A stretch of DNA of 64,000 nt from Gemmatales bacterium (GTDB lineage: Bacteria; Planctomycetota; Planctomycetia; Gemmatales; Gemmataceae): contig BPJP01000004.1 in NCBI GenBank assembly GCA_026004675.1, positions 310,001 through 374,000 of the forward strand, read 5' to 3'. Positions within the stretch are counted from its first letter, which is position 1, and the number at the start of each line of letters is the position of its first letter. Below the pieces are notes generated by a model. The model was not told where the DNA came from. It searched no databases and worked only from the letters and a program-made list of their open reading frames with translations. This document shows, piece by piece, positions 38,106 through 48,300 of this stretch. The position numbers and the translations under genes are program-made.

Positions 38106-40415
38106 ATGAATCGGACCTGGTTTTGTCGCTCGGGCATTCTCTTGAGCATTTGCTCCGCGCTGGCGCCGACGGCGCAAAGCAGGGGACAAGCAGTCAAGGT
38201 CCCGCCGAATCCCCAGGCGCCGCTGATCAACATGCCGATGCCGATGGGAATCCAGGCCGGCACGCGCCTCGAATTACAACTTACAGGTACGCGGCTCAAT
38301 CATCCCCTGGCTGTGTGGACCGATATTCCTCATGCGAAAGTCGCCATCCCAATGGACAACAAGAACGGCACCGACCCTTCCAAATTGCGATTGAGTTTCG
38401 AGGTGCCAAAAGATACGCCTGTGGGCATCTACAGTTTTCGGCTGGCTACCCGCCGTGGGCTTTCCAACGTCCGTCTCTTCTGCGTCGATGATTTGCCGCA
38501 GGTTCTGGAAACGGGCGGAAACAACACTCCGGGAAAGGCCCAAACGATCACCTATCCATGTGTGGTGATTGGCCGAGTCGACCAAGAATCGGATGATTAT
38601 TTCAAAATCGCCGTCAAAGCAGGTCAGCGGATCGCATTCGACGTATTGGGTCGTCGCCTGGGAGGATTGATCGATCCGCAGATAACTTTGCTCGACGATA
38701 AAGGCCGACAGTTGCCTCGCGCCCACAACAACGACGCCCCTGGCTGCCAGACTGATTGTCGCCTGGTTTACACCTTTTCGCATGACGGTTTCGCTATGAT
38801 CCGCATTCGCGACGTCGAGTATCGTGGCGGAGCAGATTACGTTTACCGTTTGCGCATCGGCGATTTTCCTCTGGCAACGACGCCGGTGCCGCTGGTAGCG
38901 AAGCGTGGCAGCAAGCTCAAGGTCGAGTTTACGGGTCTCCACCTCGCCGATGCCGAGCCTGTCGTCGTGACGGCGGCAACCAACCCAGGCGTCCCCGCCA
39001 TGCTTCTTTCCCCTAAGAGCAAGAACGGCTTTTTCGGTTGGCCCGTTACCTTGCGATTATCCGACATTACGCAAATCGTGGAACAGGAGCCAAACGATCA
39101 GTTGAAGACGGCGAACCGAATCCCTGTTCCAGTCGGCATCACTGGCCGCTTTTTGAAACAGCGTGACCAGGACCACTATACATTCTCTGCCAAAAAGGGG
39201 GAAAGTTTTCTCATTCAAGCGACCACCTATGCTTACCAGGCCGATACCGAAGTCCTTTTCGGTGTGAAAGACAAAGAGGGCAAAGTGCTGGCCCGAATCG
39301 ATCCGGCTAAAACGACATCGCTTGGCTTCGTCGCTCCCAGCGATGGCGACTACACGATCTTCGTCGAACATCTTTTGTATTGGTATGGTCCAAACGAGGC
39401 ATATCATCTCGGCATTCGCAAGGCCGAGCCTGACTTCGAACTGAACCTGGTCACCGACCGCTATGATCTTCCGCAGCGGGGCCACAGTGTGGTGTTCGTG
39501 GAAGCAGCCCGACGAAATTTCAACGGGCCCATCGAGTTGAAGGTGATCGGGCCGTCTGGGCTTCGCGGCTCGGCCACCATTCCCGCCGGGCAGAATCGCG
39601 CTTTGCTCCCCTTGGAATGCACTTTGCCGCCGGGCGCTTACGCTTTTCAAGTGGCTGGCAGCGCCCGGATCAACGGCAAAGAACGTATCCGGATGGCGAC
39701 GGCCGATTCCGCCTATAGGCAAGCGCTCAACAATCTGTCGTTCCCGCCGCCGACTTGCACAGCGTACCAGGGCCTGGCCGTGGTCGAACAAGCGCCGTTC
39801 ACTTTGGCGGGCAAATGCGCCCCTGTGGAAACCTACCGTGGCAAAGCAGTCTCGCTCATGCTAGCCGTTCAACGCTCGCCAGGCTTCACCGATCCGATCG
39901 CCGTGACGCCCTTTGTCCTGCCGCCGAATGTCAAAGTGCCTGCCCTGACCATTCCCAAAGGAAAGAACGAAATCAAAACCACGTTGACACCGGCGAATAA
40001 TGCGCCGTTGGGCAGCCATCAGCTTTGTTTCGTTGGCCGAACCAAGTTCCAAAATCAAGATTACCTGGTCTATTCCCCTCCCTTTGAACTCGAAATCGTC
40101 GAGCCAGTTGTGGTGACTGCTTTGCCCGCTGTCAAGCTTGTGCAGGGGAGCAAAGCCAACGTCAAAGTCGCGATCAAACGTCAAGCCGGCTACAACGGAC
40201 CAGTCGTGATCGAAGTGCGGAATCTGCCCGCCAACGTACAGGCGACAAAGGTGACCATTCAAAAGGGGAAGACCGAAGCCGAAATCGAAATCGTTGCCGC
40301 CGCCAACGCCTCAGTCGGTACGAAAAACGATGTTCGGGTTTTCGCTTCCGCTTCCGAAGCCAAACAATCGGCTCTGTCCCCTCCTTTCACTGTGATTGTG
40401 GACAAGAAACCATGA
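38106..40415 (+). CDS. Exported PPC-domain protein
   Basis: Protein of 769 residues with a signal peptide (about 1-28). It contains beta-rich modules of the bacterial pre-peptidase C-terminal (PPC) type: QEPNDQLKTANRIPV...GITGRFLKQRDQDHYTFSAKKG in the middle (about 320-355) and a related but more divergent one near residue 140. Other parts look like Ig-like/IPT modules. No peptidase or other catalytic domain is visible. Such proteins are frequent in planctomycetes, probably in the periplasm or on the surface; the ligand is unknown. Its stop overlaps the next gene (ATGA). Confidence 0.8.
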   Translation: MNRTWFCRSGILLSICSALAPTAQSRGQAVKVPPNPQAPLINMPMPMGIQAGTRLELQLTGTRLNHPLAVWTDIPHAKVAIPMDNKNGTDPSKLRLSFEVPKDTPVGIYSFRLATRRGLSNVRLFCVDDLPQVLETGGNNTPGKAQTITYPCVVIGRVDQESDDYFKIAVKAGQRIAFDVLGRRLGGLIDPQITLLDDKGRQLPRAHNNDAPGCQTDCRLVYTFSHDGFAMIRIRDVEYRGGADYVYRLRIGDFPLATTPVPLVAKRGSKLKVEFTGLHLADAEPVVVTAATNPGVPAMLLSPKSKNGFFGWPVTLRLSDITQIVEQEPNDQLKTANRIPVPVGITGRFLKQRDQDHYTFSAKKGESFLIQATTYAYQADTEVLFGVKDKEGKVLARIDPAKTTSLGFVAPSDGDYTIFVEHLLYWYGPNEAYHLGIRKAEPDFELNLVTDRYDLPQRGHSVVFVEAARRNFNGPIELKVIGPSGLRGSATIPAGQNRALLPLECTLPPGAYAFQVAGSARINGKERIRMATADSAYRQALNNLSFPPPTCTAYQGLAVVEQAPFTLAGKCAPVETYRGKAVSLMLAVQRSPGFTDPIAVTPFVLPPNVKVPALTIPKGKNEIKTTLTPANNAPLGSHQLCFVGRTKFQNQDYLVYSPPFELEIVEPVVVTALPAVKLVQGSKANVKVAIKRQAGYNGPVVIEVRNLPANVQATKVTIQKGKTEAEIEIVAAANASVGTKNDVRVFASASEAKQSALSPPFTVIVDKKP

Positions 40416-40615
40416 AGCGTCGAAGGACAGGTGGTCTCGGCGCCCATATGGCGACCGTGGTCTTTCTTTTTGCGGTTGCCCCGGCGTTTGGGCAAGGTGT
40501 CGCTCAATCGCCGGTTGCGGAGCGCTCGACTGTCGTGCCTGGCATAGTTGCCCTGCTTGGAGTTCTGCTGATTCTGATCACGCTATGCAAACCGGGTTTC
40601 CGGGAAAGAAAATGA
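40412..40615 (+). CDS. Small membrane protein coupled to the PPC gene
   Basis: Protein of 67 residues: an N-terminal signal-like segment (about 13-28), a short loop, one transmembrane helix (about 43-59) and a basic end. Its ATG shares ATGA with the stop of the preceding gene, the usual sign of translational coupling, which supports it as real. No family recognised. Confidence 0.6.
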   Translation: MKRRRTGGLGAHMATVVFLFAVAPAFGQGVAQSPVAERSTVVPGIVALLGVLLILITLCKPGFRERK

Positions 40616-40666
40616 TGGGAGGCATTGGCACTCGGCATTTTCCGTCGTGTTGCTACAATTTTCCCC

Positions 40667-41611
40667 ATGAAAACGCTTGAAGAATTAAGGCAAATCTACG
40701 ATTTGCCCTTGCCGGAGTTGATGTTTCGCGCTGCCGAGGTTCAGCGAGCCAACCATCGTGATCGCGGCATCCAACGGTGTGCCCTTCTGAGCATCAAAAC
40801 GGGGGGCTGCCCGGAGGACTGTGGATATTGCGCCCAAAGTGCGCATCATGCGACGGCGGTCAAGCCGACGCCACTCATGGATGTGGCCGAAGTCCGAGCC
40901 AAGGCGGAGCAGGCAAAGAACGCGGGAGCGACCCGCTTTTGCCTCGGCGCTGCCTGGCGCGGACCACGCAACGAAGAACAATTCGAACGTGTGCTCGACA
41001 TGGTGCGTGCCATTCGTGCTTTAGACATGGAAGCCTGCGTTACCTTGGGCATGCTGAGCGATGAGCAAGCGCAGCGCTTGCATGAGGCGGGGTTGACGGC
41101 CTACAACCATAACCTCGATACATCCCGCCGACATTATCCGAAAATCGTCTCGACCCATACCTACGATGACCGGTTGCGAACGTTACGAGCCGTGCAACGG
41201 GCCGGTATTGCGGTATGTTCCGGTGGCATTATCGGCATGGGCGAGGAGGTCGACGACCGTTTAATGCTGTTGAGCGAACTGAGTGCACTCGATCCGCCGC
41301 CAGAAAGCGTGCCGATCAATTGCCTGATGCCGATCCCCGGCACGCCGTTGGAGCATTCGCCGCCGGTTGATTCGATTGAGTTAGTGCGTTTGATTGCCAC
41401 GGCGCGGATTGTATTCCCGCAGGCTCGGGTTCGCTTGAGTGCCGGGCGGGAACGGATGAGCCAGGAACTGCAAATTCTCTGTTTTCTCGCAGGTGCCGAC
41501 TCGATCTTTTTCGGCGAAAAACTCCTGACGGCTCCCAATCCCTCCGTCAGCGAGGATGCCGCACTGTTCCAGCGCTTGGGGCTGCCAATCTGTGATGAAA
41601 CGCACACTTGA
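40667..41611 (+). CDS. bioB: Biotin synthase
   Basis: Radical SAM enzyme that inserts sulfur into dethiobiotin. The 314-residue protein has the cluster motif CPEDCGYCAQS (about residues 49-59), then YNHNLDTS, the family-specific Arg/His region and the NCLMPIPGTPL segment; the second cluster ligands (Cys in EACVTLG and in CSGGIIGMGE, and Arg in RLSAGRE) are in place. The start at 40667 gives the usual N-terminus. Its 3' end overlaps bioF by 17 bases. Only bioB and bioF of the pathway are in this window. Confidence 0.95.
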   Translation: MKTLEELRQIYDLPLPELMFRAAEVQRANHRDRGIQRCALLSIKTGGCPEDCGYCAQSAHHATAVKPTPLMDVAEVRAKAEQAKNAGATRFCLGAAWRGPRNEEQFERVLDMVRAIRALDMEACVTLGMLSDEQAQRLHEAGLTAYNHNLDTSRRHYPKIVSTHTYDDRLRTLRAVQRAGIAVCSGGIIGMGEEVDDRLMLLSELSALDPPPESVPINCLMPIPGTPLEHSPPVDSIELVRLIATARIVFPQARVRLSAGRERMSQELQILCFLAGADSIFFGEKLLTAPNPSVSEDAALFQRLGLPICDETHT

Positions 41612-42767
41612 TTCGATCCGGGAAGAACGCAACGAATGGAAACGAACCGGGTTGCACCGTCAGCGCAGGGTACTGCAGCGGCGGAAAGATGCCCGCCTCT
41701 ATCAAGACGACAAAGAGTGGATCGATTTCGCTTCTAACGATTACCTCAACCTGGCTAGCGACGAGCGCCTGGCCCGCGCCGCCGGGTGGGCAGCACGCCG
41801 ATTCGGAACGGGTGCTGGCGCCTCTCCTCTCGTGACCGGCTATTTCGCCATTCACCGTCGCCTGGAAAACGCGCTGGCGGCCTGGGAGAAAGCGGAGGCA
41901 GCCCTTGTTTTTAGCAGCGGTTTCGCCGCCAACCTCGCAGCCATCACCGCTTTCGCCGGTCAGGACGATGTTCTTTTCAGCGACCAGTTGAATCACGCCA
42001 GTTTGATCGATGGCTGCCGGTTGGCTCGCAGCAGGATCTGCATCTATCGGCACAATGACATGGACCACCTCGAATCTCTGCTGCAACACAATGGCAACCA
42101 CGCCCGTCGTCGCCTGATCGTTTCGGACACGGTCTTCAGCATGGACGGCGACCTGGCTCCGGTCCGCGATCTTGCCGACCTGGCCAGGCGGTACGACTGC
42201 TTGCTGATTCTCGATGAAGCCCACGCCACCGGCGTTTTTGGCAGCGAGGGGCGCGGCCTCGCTGACGCTTTGCCCCTCCCTCCGGAACAATTCATCAAAG
42301 TCGGTACCCTCAGTAAAGCCTTAGGTTCGCAGGGCGGATTCATCTGCAGCACCAAAAAACATATCGATTGGCTCGTCAACCGAGGCCGGTCCTACGTTTT
42401 CTCCACGGCTCTGGCGCCAACATCGGCAGCCGCTGCGTTGCAAGCAATCAAAATCGTGAAAGCGGAACCAGAAAGACGACAAAAACTGTTGCAATTGGCC
42501 AAAACCTTGCGGGAACAACTAGAAGCAGCAGGTTTGTCGACCGGCGGGTCGGCAAGTCAGATCGTTCCGATCGTACTCGGCGAGCCAGAACGGACAGTTG
42601 CCGTAGCGAAACAACTGACCCAAAGCGGCCTGGTCGTGGGAGGCATCCGTCCGCCGTCCGTGCCGCCCGGCACCTCCCGGCTGCGCGTCAGCGTGACAGC
42701 GGGTCACAACTCCGACGATTTGCTTGCTCTCGTCGAGAACTTGCGGAGAATATTAGCCAATGACTGA
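41595..42767 (+). CDS. bioF: 8-amino-7-oxononanoate synthase
   Basis: PLP-dependent alpha-oxoamine synthase that condenses pimeloyl-CoA/ACP with alanine in biotin synthesis. The protein (390 residues) has SNDYLNLASD near the N-terminus, GTGAGASPLVTGY, the aspartate of LDEAHATGVFG and the PLP-lysine motif GTLSKALGSQGG. The start at 41595 lies inside the end of bioB. Glycine C-acetyltransferase is related, but the bioB partner makes BioF the clear choice. Confidence 0.94.
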   Translation: MKRTLDSIREERNEWKRTGLHRQRRVLQRRKDARLYQDDKEWIDFASNDYLNLASDERLARAAGWAARRFGTGAGASPLVTGYFAIHRRLENALAAWEKAEAALVFSSGFAANLAAITAFAGQDDVLFSDQLNHASLIDGCRLARSRICIYRHNDMDHLESLLQHNGNHARRRLIVSDTVFSMDGDLAPVRDLADLARRYDCLLILDEAHATGVFGSEGRGLADALPLPPEQFIKVGTLSKALGSQGGFICSTKKHIDWLVNRGRSYVFSTALAPTSAAAALQAIKIVKAEPERRQKLLQLAKTLREQLEAAGLSTGGSASQIVPIVLGEPERTVAVAKQLTQSGLVVGGIRPPSVPPGTSRLRVSVTAGHNSDDLLALVENLRRILAND

Positions 42768-42841
42768 CAAAAAGGACGTTGTCGCCATCGCTTCGAAGAT
42801 AAGGATGGCTACCTGCGTACCATGAAGATCGAGGACGAAGC

Positions 42842-43609
42842 TTGATTCTTGTTTTGCTTGGCGGGATCGCATTTATTTTTCCCCTCGCCGTCTATTGTCT
42901 GATTCTGGCGTCGCTGAATCGCCAGCGGCATCCGGTTATGGTCTCGGGTACTTGGGATTTTGCCGAGGTCATCTTTGCATGTTCCGGCTTCATCCTGTTC
43001 GGCGGGCCATGTATCCTGAGCGGACTGAATCGGCATTGGCGCGAATATTGGCTGACTGGCCGTTCGCGTGCCTTGCCCGAATTCGGCGGCGCGTGGTGGT
43101 ATTTCTGGATCGCCATCTGGGGACTCTATTTCGTCTTTGTCATCGCCTGGGCCGCTTTCATGCTGTGGCGGCGCCGACTTGTTACTTCGATATATAATAT
43201 CGAAGAAGATACTTTCTACGATGGGCTGGGTTACTGCCTGGACCGACTCCATATTCCCTGGAAACGGGGCAACGGCATGATCCTTCTCGATTTTGCTGCC
43301 AAGCCGGACAAGGAAGACAATTGGAACGAAGCTCCCTCCACTCGCAGTACGATTTCGGAATGCACGACGGTGGTCGTCAAAATCGACTCTTTCCCAGCCA
43401 TGCGCCATGTTTCGCTGCGCTGGCCGGCTCATGCTACCCAGGTTCGTCAAGAAGTCGAAGACGAATTAGCCAGGATACTCGTTGGCGTTCATACCGAAAA
43501 CAATCCCGTTGGCACATGGATGTTGTGGTTGGCTGCCATCTTGTTCGCGGTCATCGTGGTAACGTTGATGGTGCTGATTGGGGCGTTGTTTGTGCTCGCC
43601 CGCCGCTGA
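42842..43609 (+). CDS. Conserved-looking membrane protein of unknown function
   Basis: Protein of 255 residues with four likely transmembrane helices: about 1-23, 42-62, 85-108 and a C-terminal one at 228-250. The middle (about 115-220) is a soluble domain without a recognised fold. The frame opens with TTG at 42842, overlapping by TTGA the stop of a very short reading frame that begins at the bioF stop. No ATG occurs near the start, so TTG is the likely initiator. Function unknown. Confidence 0.6.
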   Translation: MILVLLGGIAFIFPLAVYCLILASLNRQRHPVMVSGTWDFAEVIFACSGFILFGGPCILSGLNRHWREYWLTGRSRALPEFGGAWWYFWIAIWGLYFVFVIAWAAFMLWRRRLVTSIYNIEEDTFYDGLGYCLDRLHIPWKRGNGMILLDFAAKPDKEDNWNEAPSTRSTISECTTVVVKIDSFPAMRHVSLRWPAHATQVRQEVEDELARILVGVHTENNPVGTWMLWLAAILFAVIVVTLMVLIGALFVLARR

Positions 43610-43718
43610 CGCGAATGGCACGAGGGGGGGACGCCGCCCGATACAAATCATTTGAAATCCAATCCATTTCGGGAATAAATTTCGCTGCATCTGCTTCTAA
43701 TAATTGGGGTGTTGCCGA

Positions 43719-44249
43719 ATGACTTCGCCCGGCGGGCGCCTGGATTTTCATCAGCTGGTGGATGACCACTACGCGGCGCTTTATCGATACGCCTATCGCC
43801 TCAGCGGATCGACCGCCGACGCGGAAGACCTGACGCAGGAGACCTTTTATCAAGCACAATGCAAAGCGGATCAGATTCGTGATCCTGGCGCTGCCAAGGC
43901 GTGGTTATTTCGGATTCTCCGAAACGCATATCTGTATCGGCTGCGCTCGGAGAAACAGCAGCGCCTGGTGTCGCTCGACGGCCTGGGAGACATGGTGACG
44001 GCGATCGAACCGTTGCCGACATTCGACTCCGGCCAATTACAAGAAGCACTTAACGAGTTGCCCGAAGAGTTCCGAACAGCAGTGATCTTGTACTATTTTG
44101 AAGAATTCAGTTATCGTGACATTGCCGAGCAACTGGGTGTGCCCATCGGCACCGTGATGTCGCGATTAGCGAGAGCCAAAAGATTCTTGCGCAAAAGGCT
44201 GTCGTCGGCGACGAGCAGCCACGACCGGAGAACCTCCGATGGATTGTAG
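43719..44249 (+). CDS. ECF-type RNA polymerase sigma factor
   Basis: Sigma70-family factor of 176 residues. Region 2 is HYAALYRYAYRLSGSTADAE with DLTQETF; region 4 is LPEEFRTAVILYYFEEFSYRDIAEQLGVPIGTVMSRL, the DNA-binding HTH. It directs polymerase to a specific promoter set when released from its anti-sigma factor. The ATG at 43719 is the best start. Its 3' end overlaps the next gene by 11 bases, which fits a sigma/anti-sigma pair. Confidence 0.92.
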   Translation: MTSPGGRLDFHQLVDDHYAALYRYAYRLSGSTADAEDLTQETFYQAQCKADQIRDPGAAKAWLFRILRNAYLYRLRSEKQQRLVSLDGLGDMVTAIEPLPTFDSGQLQEALNELPEEFRTAVILYYFEEFSYRDIAEQLGVPIGTVMSRLARAKRFLRKRLSSATSSHDRRTSDGL

Positions 44250-44964
44250 GACGGCTCAATTCTTTCTGGCTTTGGGACGATTGCGCGAGGCCGAATTGGA
44301 CGAAGCCGACGCGCAGGCATTAGCCACTCACTTGGCTGGTTGCCCGGTTTGCGGTCCGCAGGCGGAAGCCGAAAAAGCCTTCGACAGGCAACTAGCTCAG
44401 GTGATGCAGGACGTGGCCATTCCCAAATCTCTGCCCCATCGCTTGCACGAACAGGTCGCGCGCTACCGCCGCCGACGTTGGTTGGCGTATGCCGGAATGA
44501 TCACCGCAGCTGCCGCCTTGCTCCTTGGCGTCTGGCTGGGCATCCAATGGCGACACCATTACCGACCCGTACCTGATCTCGATCTCCTCCACGACCAGGT
44601 TCTGGTCGAGGTGGTCAACCCCCGGCCAGAAAAGCTGCTGGAGTGGCTGCACCGAAATGACATCGACGTGCCCCCACCGCCTCAGTTCAATTACGCTCTT
44701 TTACGCCATTACTACATCACTCGCTTTCAAGGCAAACCCGTCCCGCTGCTTCTCTTTGCCCACGGGAATCGCCAGGCTCGCGTCTATCTTCTCTCCGATC
44801 AGCATTTCGATCTCAACGGGTTGCGGGCCGGGCAACAGCAAGGTAGCGGAGTCAATCTCGCTGTGCAATTCCACCCAAGCGACCACCATGTCGCCTATGT
44901 CATCGTTTATGAGGGGGATTCGCTGGCTGACTTCCTCGTTGGCGATGAGCCGCCCGCGACCTGA
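44239..44964 (+). CDS. Anti-sigma factor-like zinc-finger membrane protein
   Basis: Protein of 241 residues. The N-terminus has a zf-HC2-type pattern (HLAGCPVC at about residues 31-38) typical of ZAS anti-sigma factors. One transmembrane helix is at about 82-102. The 135-residue extracytoplasmic part (LLEWLHRNDIDVPPPP...) has no family I recognise and may sense the signal. Translationally coupled to the ECF sigma gene, so it most likely binds that sigma at the membrane. Confidence 0.8.
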   Translation: MDCRTAQFFLALGRLREAELDEADAQALATHLAGCPVCGPQAEAEKAFDRQLAQVMQDVAIPKSLPHRLHEQVARYRRRRWLAYAGMITAAAALLLGVWLGIQWRHHYRPVPDLDLLHDQVLVEVVNPRPEKLLEWLHRNDIDVPPPPQFNYALLRHYYITRFQGKPVPLLLFAHGNRQARVYLLSDQHFDLNGLRAGQQQGSGVNLAVQFHPSDHHVAYVIVYEGDSLADFLVGDEPPAT

Positions 44965-44984
44965 GAGCAGCCTTCCGCTTGCCC

Positions 44985-45323
44985 CTATTCGGGCAACGGA
45001 TATTCATGAAGCGGAATCGGTTTCTTTGCCACGTCCTGTAATCGTCGCCAGGCTCGCGTTACTCTCGCCTGCTGCTCAGCCACGAAGGCAGCGTCGAGAT
45101 GCTCCTTGGCAAACACCCCCTGGCAATGAACCGGCTCAAAGTCGGAGCTCACGATGAACTGGGCCAGCTCGGGATGGCAGCGAATATGACGTTCCCGGCT
45201 GGTGGTTAATTCCTCCATGCGAACCTCGCCCAGAATGAAACGCAAGTACAAGTCCGACTCCGTAATGCTCGCGACTTCCTGGCCGCAAACGTCGCACATA
45301 TAGCCTTGCTCGCACCGTGCCAT
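44985..45323 (-). CDS. Small protein with N-terminal CxxC motif
   Basis: Protein of 112 residues, no recognised family. The N-terminus has C4 and a CDVC pair (residues 10-13) followed by two more potential ligands (CHPE at about 49-52, HC at about 66-67), which could form a zinc site. It starts 3 bases after the stop of the upstream PVC haem gene, so it is almost certainly cotranscribed with it. No signal peptide. Confidence 0.55.
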   Translation of the reverse strand: MARCEQGYMCDVCGQEVASITESDLYLRFILGEVRMEELTTSRERHIRCHPELAQFIVSSDFEPVHCQGVFAKEHLDAAFVAEQQARVTRAWRRLQDVAKKPIPLHEYPLPE

Positions 45324-45326
45324 GAT

Positions 45327-48300
45327 CTATTTCAGCGATTTCAAATAGGCAATCAGGTCGGCAAGTTCTTGCCGACTCATCTGTTGATCCAGGCCCTTCG
45401 GCATAATGGAATCGCGCGCTGGTGACAGCGATTCGATCTGGTCGCGCGGGACGCGGACTTCTGCCCGCTCCGGAGTCATCAGGAAGATCGCATCTGCCGT
45501 TTCCCGGAGAATGATGCCATTATACACTCTCCCTGCTGCCGTCTCGACGACAAACGGTTCGTAGCCACGAACAAAACTGGCACTGGGCACGACGATCGCT
45601 TCAAGCAGATCTTCGGGCGTGCGGATGCTGCCGATCTTGCTCAAGTCGGGACCGATGCGCCCCCCCTGACCGTCCACCGCGTGACACGTGGTGCAGGCGG
45701 CTTTTTGGCTGAAGAAAACGGCTCGCCCTCTCTCTTTTACGCCCGTCGACAAGATGCCTTTCAAGCTGGCAAGGAGCGCTTTCTGTTTTTCGGAATCGAC
45801 CTGCAATTTCTCGAAAAGCCGAACCGCTGAATCTTGCACCGTCTTGGGATACATCCGCACGATGCGTTCAAGCGCTTGCGGCGAAATGCCCATCAAACCG
45901 GGCGCTCGATCGAGAGCCGCAACCAATTCCATGCCAACGCGTTCGCTCTTCGAAGTGGCAAACGCGGTCAACAATCTGGGAAGCTCCAGTGCCGCCGACC
46001 GCGCGATCACTTTCGCCAAAGCGATCAGCTGGTCATCGTTCAATCGGCTGCTGCCCAGAGCTTCGGCGGCGGCCAAACGGACCAGCGGCGGTGTTCGATC
46101 CTGCAACTGGTCCAGCAACAGCCGGAACAGCTTCTCGTCGACTTTCCGCAGCCGCCGTGCGATTGTTTTTGCCGCCGACACGCGCAGGTCGATCGGCTGA
46201 CTGGCGTCCAGCGCCAGTGCCAGGAGTTGGTCATCGAAATCAGCGATGTCCAGCGTGGCCAGGGTGGCAACTGTTTGCCGGACCAGGTTGCTCTGTTTGC
46301 TGAGCAAGTTGCTTCGCAGGGATCGGACCCACGCAGGTTTGGATTGGTCGACAGGGAGGCGGGCCACGGTTTCCAGGAGAAGAAGTTTTGCCGTCTCGGG
46401 CGTTGCCGGGTCTTCGAGCTTCGCCGCGATCAACGACTGGATCGCCGGTTCCGACCCGAACGCCAGGATCGCTCCGCGCAGGCTCTCTTGACGAGACGAG
46501 TCCAGTTTTGGCTGCTGGAGCCACTGGCCGACAAGGCCGACAATCTCTTTCGCCCAACCAGGACGGGACGAAATGATCCCCATCGCGGTTTTCTGCAAAC
46601 GCACGTCGCTTGTGTCGAGTAGAGGGGCCACCATCTCGCGCTGGAGATTCCCACCATCCATCTGATCGAGAGCGATCAAAGCAACTCGGCGAACATTCGG
46701 GTTGGCATCGCGCAAGCCAGCGAGAGTGGCCTTGCGGTCAGCGATGCGAATCAAAGCGAAAATGACGGCGTGCTCTACGAAGCGGTCGCCGCCGGCACGA
46801 ATACTGTCAAACAAAGCAGGAACCGCCCTGGCATCGCGAATGCGGCCCAGGGCTAAAGCCGCTTGTCGGCGAAGAGCAGGCTGGTCCTTAATCACCATGG
46901 ACATCAAGGTCTCCACCGCTCCCTGGTCGCGATGAAGGCCCACGGAATGAGCAGCCGCCAGACGCACGCTGTCGGACGCGTCTCGAAGCCCTGATCGAGC
47001 AGTGTTGCGCGCCTGGGAAGTTTCGATCCGCGTAAGCGTCCAAACCGCATTTCGCCTTGCCTGAACGGTCTTGTTCTCGCCTTGCAGCACGGCCTTCAAG
47101 ACGGGAATCGCATCATCGCCACGTCTGGCCAAGGTGCGGATGGCCCGATCACGAACAACCCATCGCGGATCATCCAACAAATTCGCCAGCTCTTCGGGCT
47201 TGAGCCTCGACCAGGCAATCTTCCGCCCCCATGGGTCATTGTTCTTGGGTGCTCCCACCCGGCGAATGCGATAGATCGCACCTTTGATTTCCGGTTTCGC
47301 GATCTGCGAAGTAGGGCATCCATTGCGAAACCACCCTCCCGTATCGATCACGATCAGGCTGCCATCCGCGTCTTCCAAAACGTCAGTCGGGTGAAAGTCA
47401 GGATTGGTCGAAGTCAAAAACTCCAGGGCTTGGGTGCGAAAGGTGGCCCCGTCACGAACGACGATATGGCGTTTGACCTTATGCGTATTGAACTCGGTGA
47501 CGAAAAGGTTGTTGCGGAAGTCCTTGCCGAAAGCCGAGCTGCGATAGCGCATCAAAGCAGCTGGCGCTACCCAGCCGATCTCCGCCACCGCAGGCAGCAG
47601 GTCTCCGGTCTTCTTGAATTCGTTCAGCACGTCTTGTTTCCACGGGTAATATCCCCCTTCGATACAGTAGATGATCGCATCGACACGTCGGGGTTTGTTG
47701 ATGAGGATATCGACGGTGGCGAAAGGCTCTCCCTCAGGCGTGAAGGCGATCTCGACGGGGTCATCGAAGCCGCCGCCGCATACGCGCTCAAGCTCGGTGC
47801 CATCGGTTTTGCAGCGAAAGATATAGGCTGCCCGACCGCTCAACGTGGAGCCGTCCGGTTGCCGAATCTCATGTCCATGTCGGCCGTCGGTCCAATAGAG
47901 TCGGCCATCGGGACCAAGAAACGGACCGTGCACGTCGGCAGCGTTGCCTGTGAAGCGGAAGCCGGTTGCCAGGGGCGTCCGTTTGTCGGCCCGCGCCTCC
48001 AATCCACGACGGCCTTTGGAGTCTTCGAACTTCCAGAAACTGGGAGCGGCCGCCGTGTAGAACGCACCTTCATGCCAAAGTGCCCCCATGGCGAAACCGA
48101 CTTTGTCAGCAAAGGTGGCTGCCTTGTCGAATTTGCCGTCGCCATCGGTGTCCTCGAGTACGCGGATCGAGTTGGGCAGTTCATCAAGGATTTGCTTGGC
48201 ACGAAGGTTGCGCCCGGAAGATTCCGCCACCCAAAGCCTGCCTTCATCGTCAAAACTGGCCATGATCGGATGCTCGACCAGGGGAGGCTCGGCAATTCTT

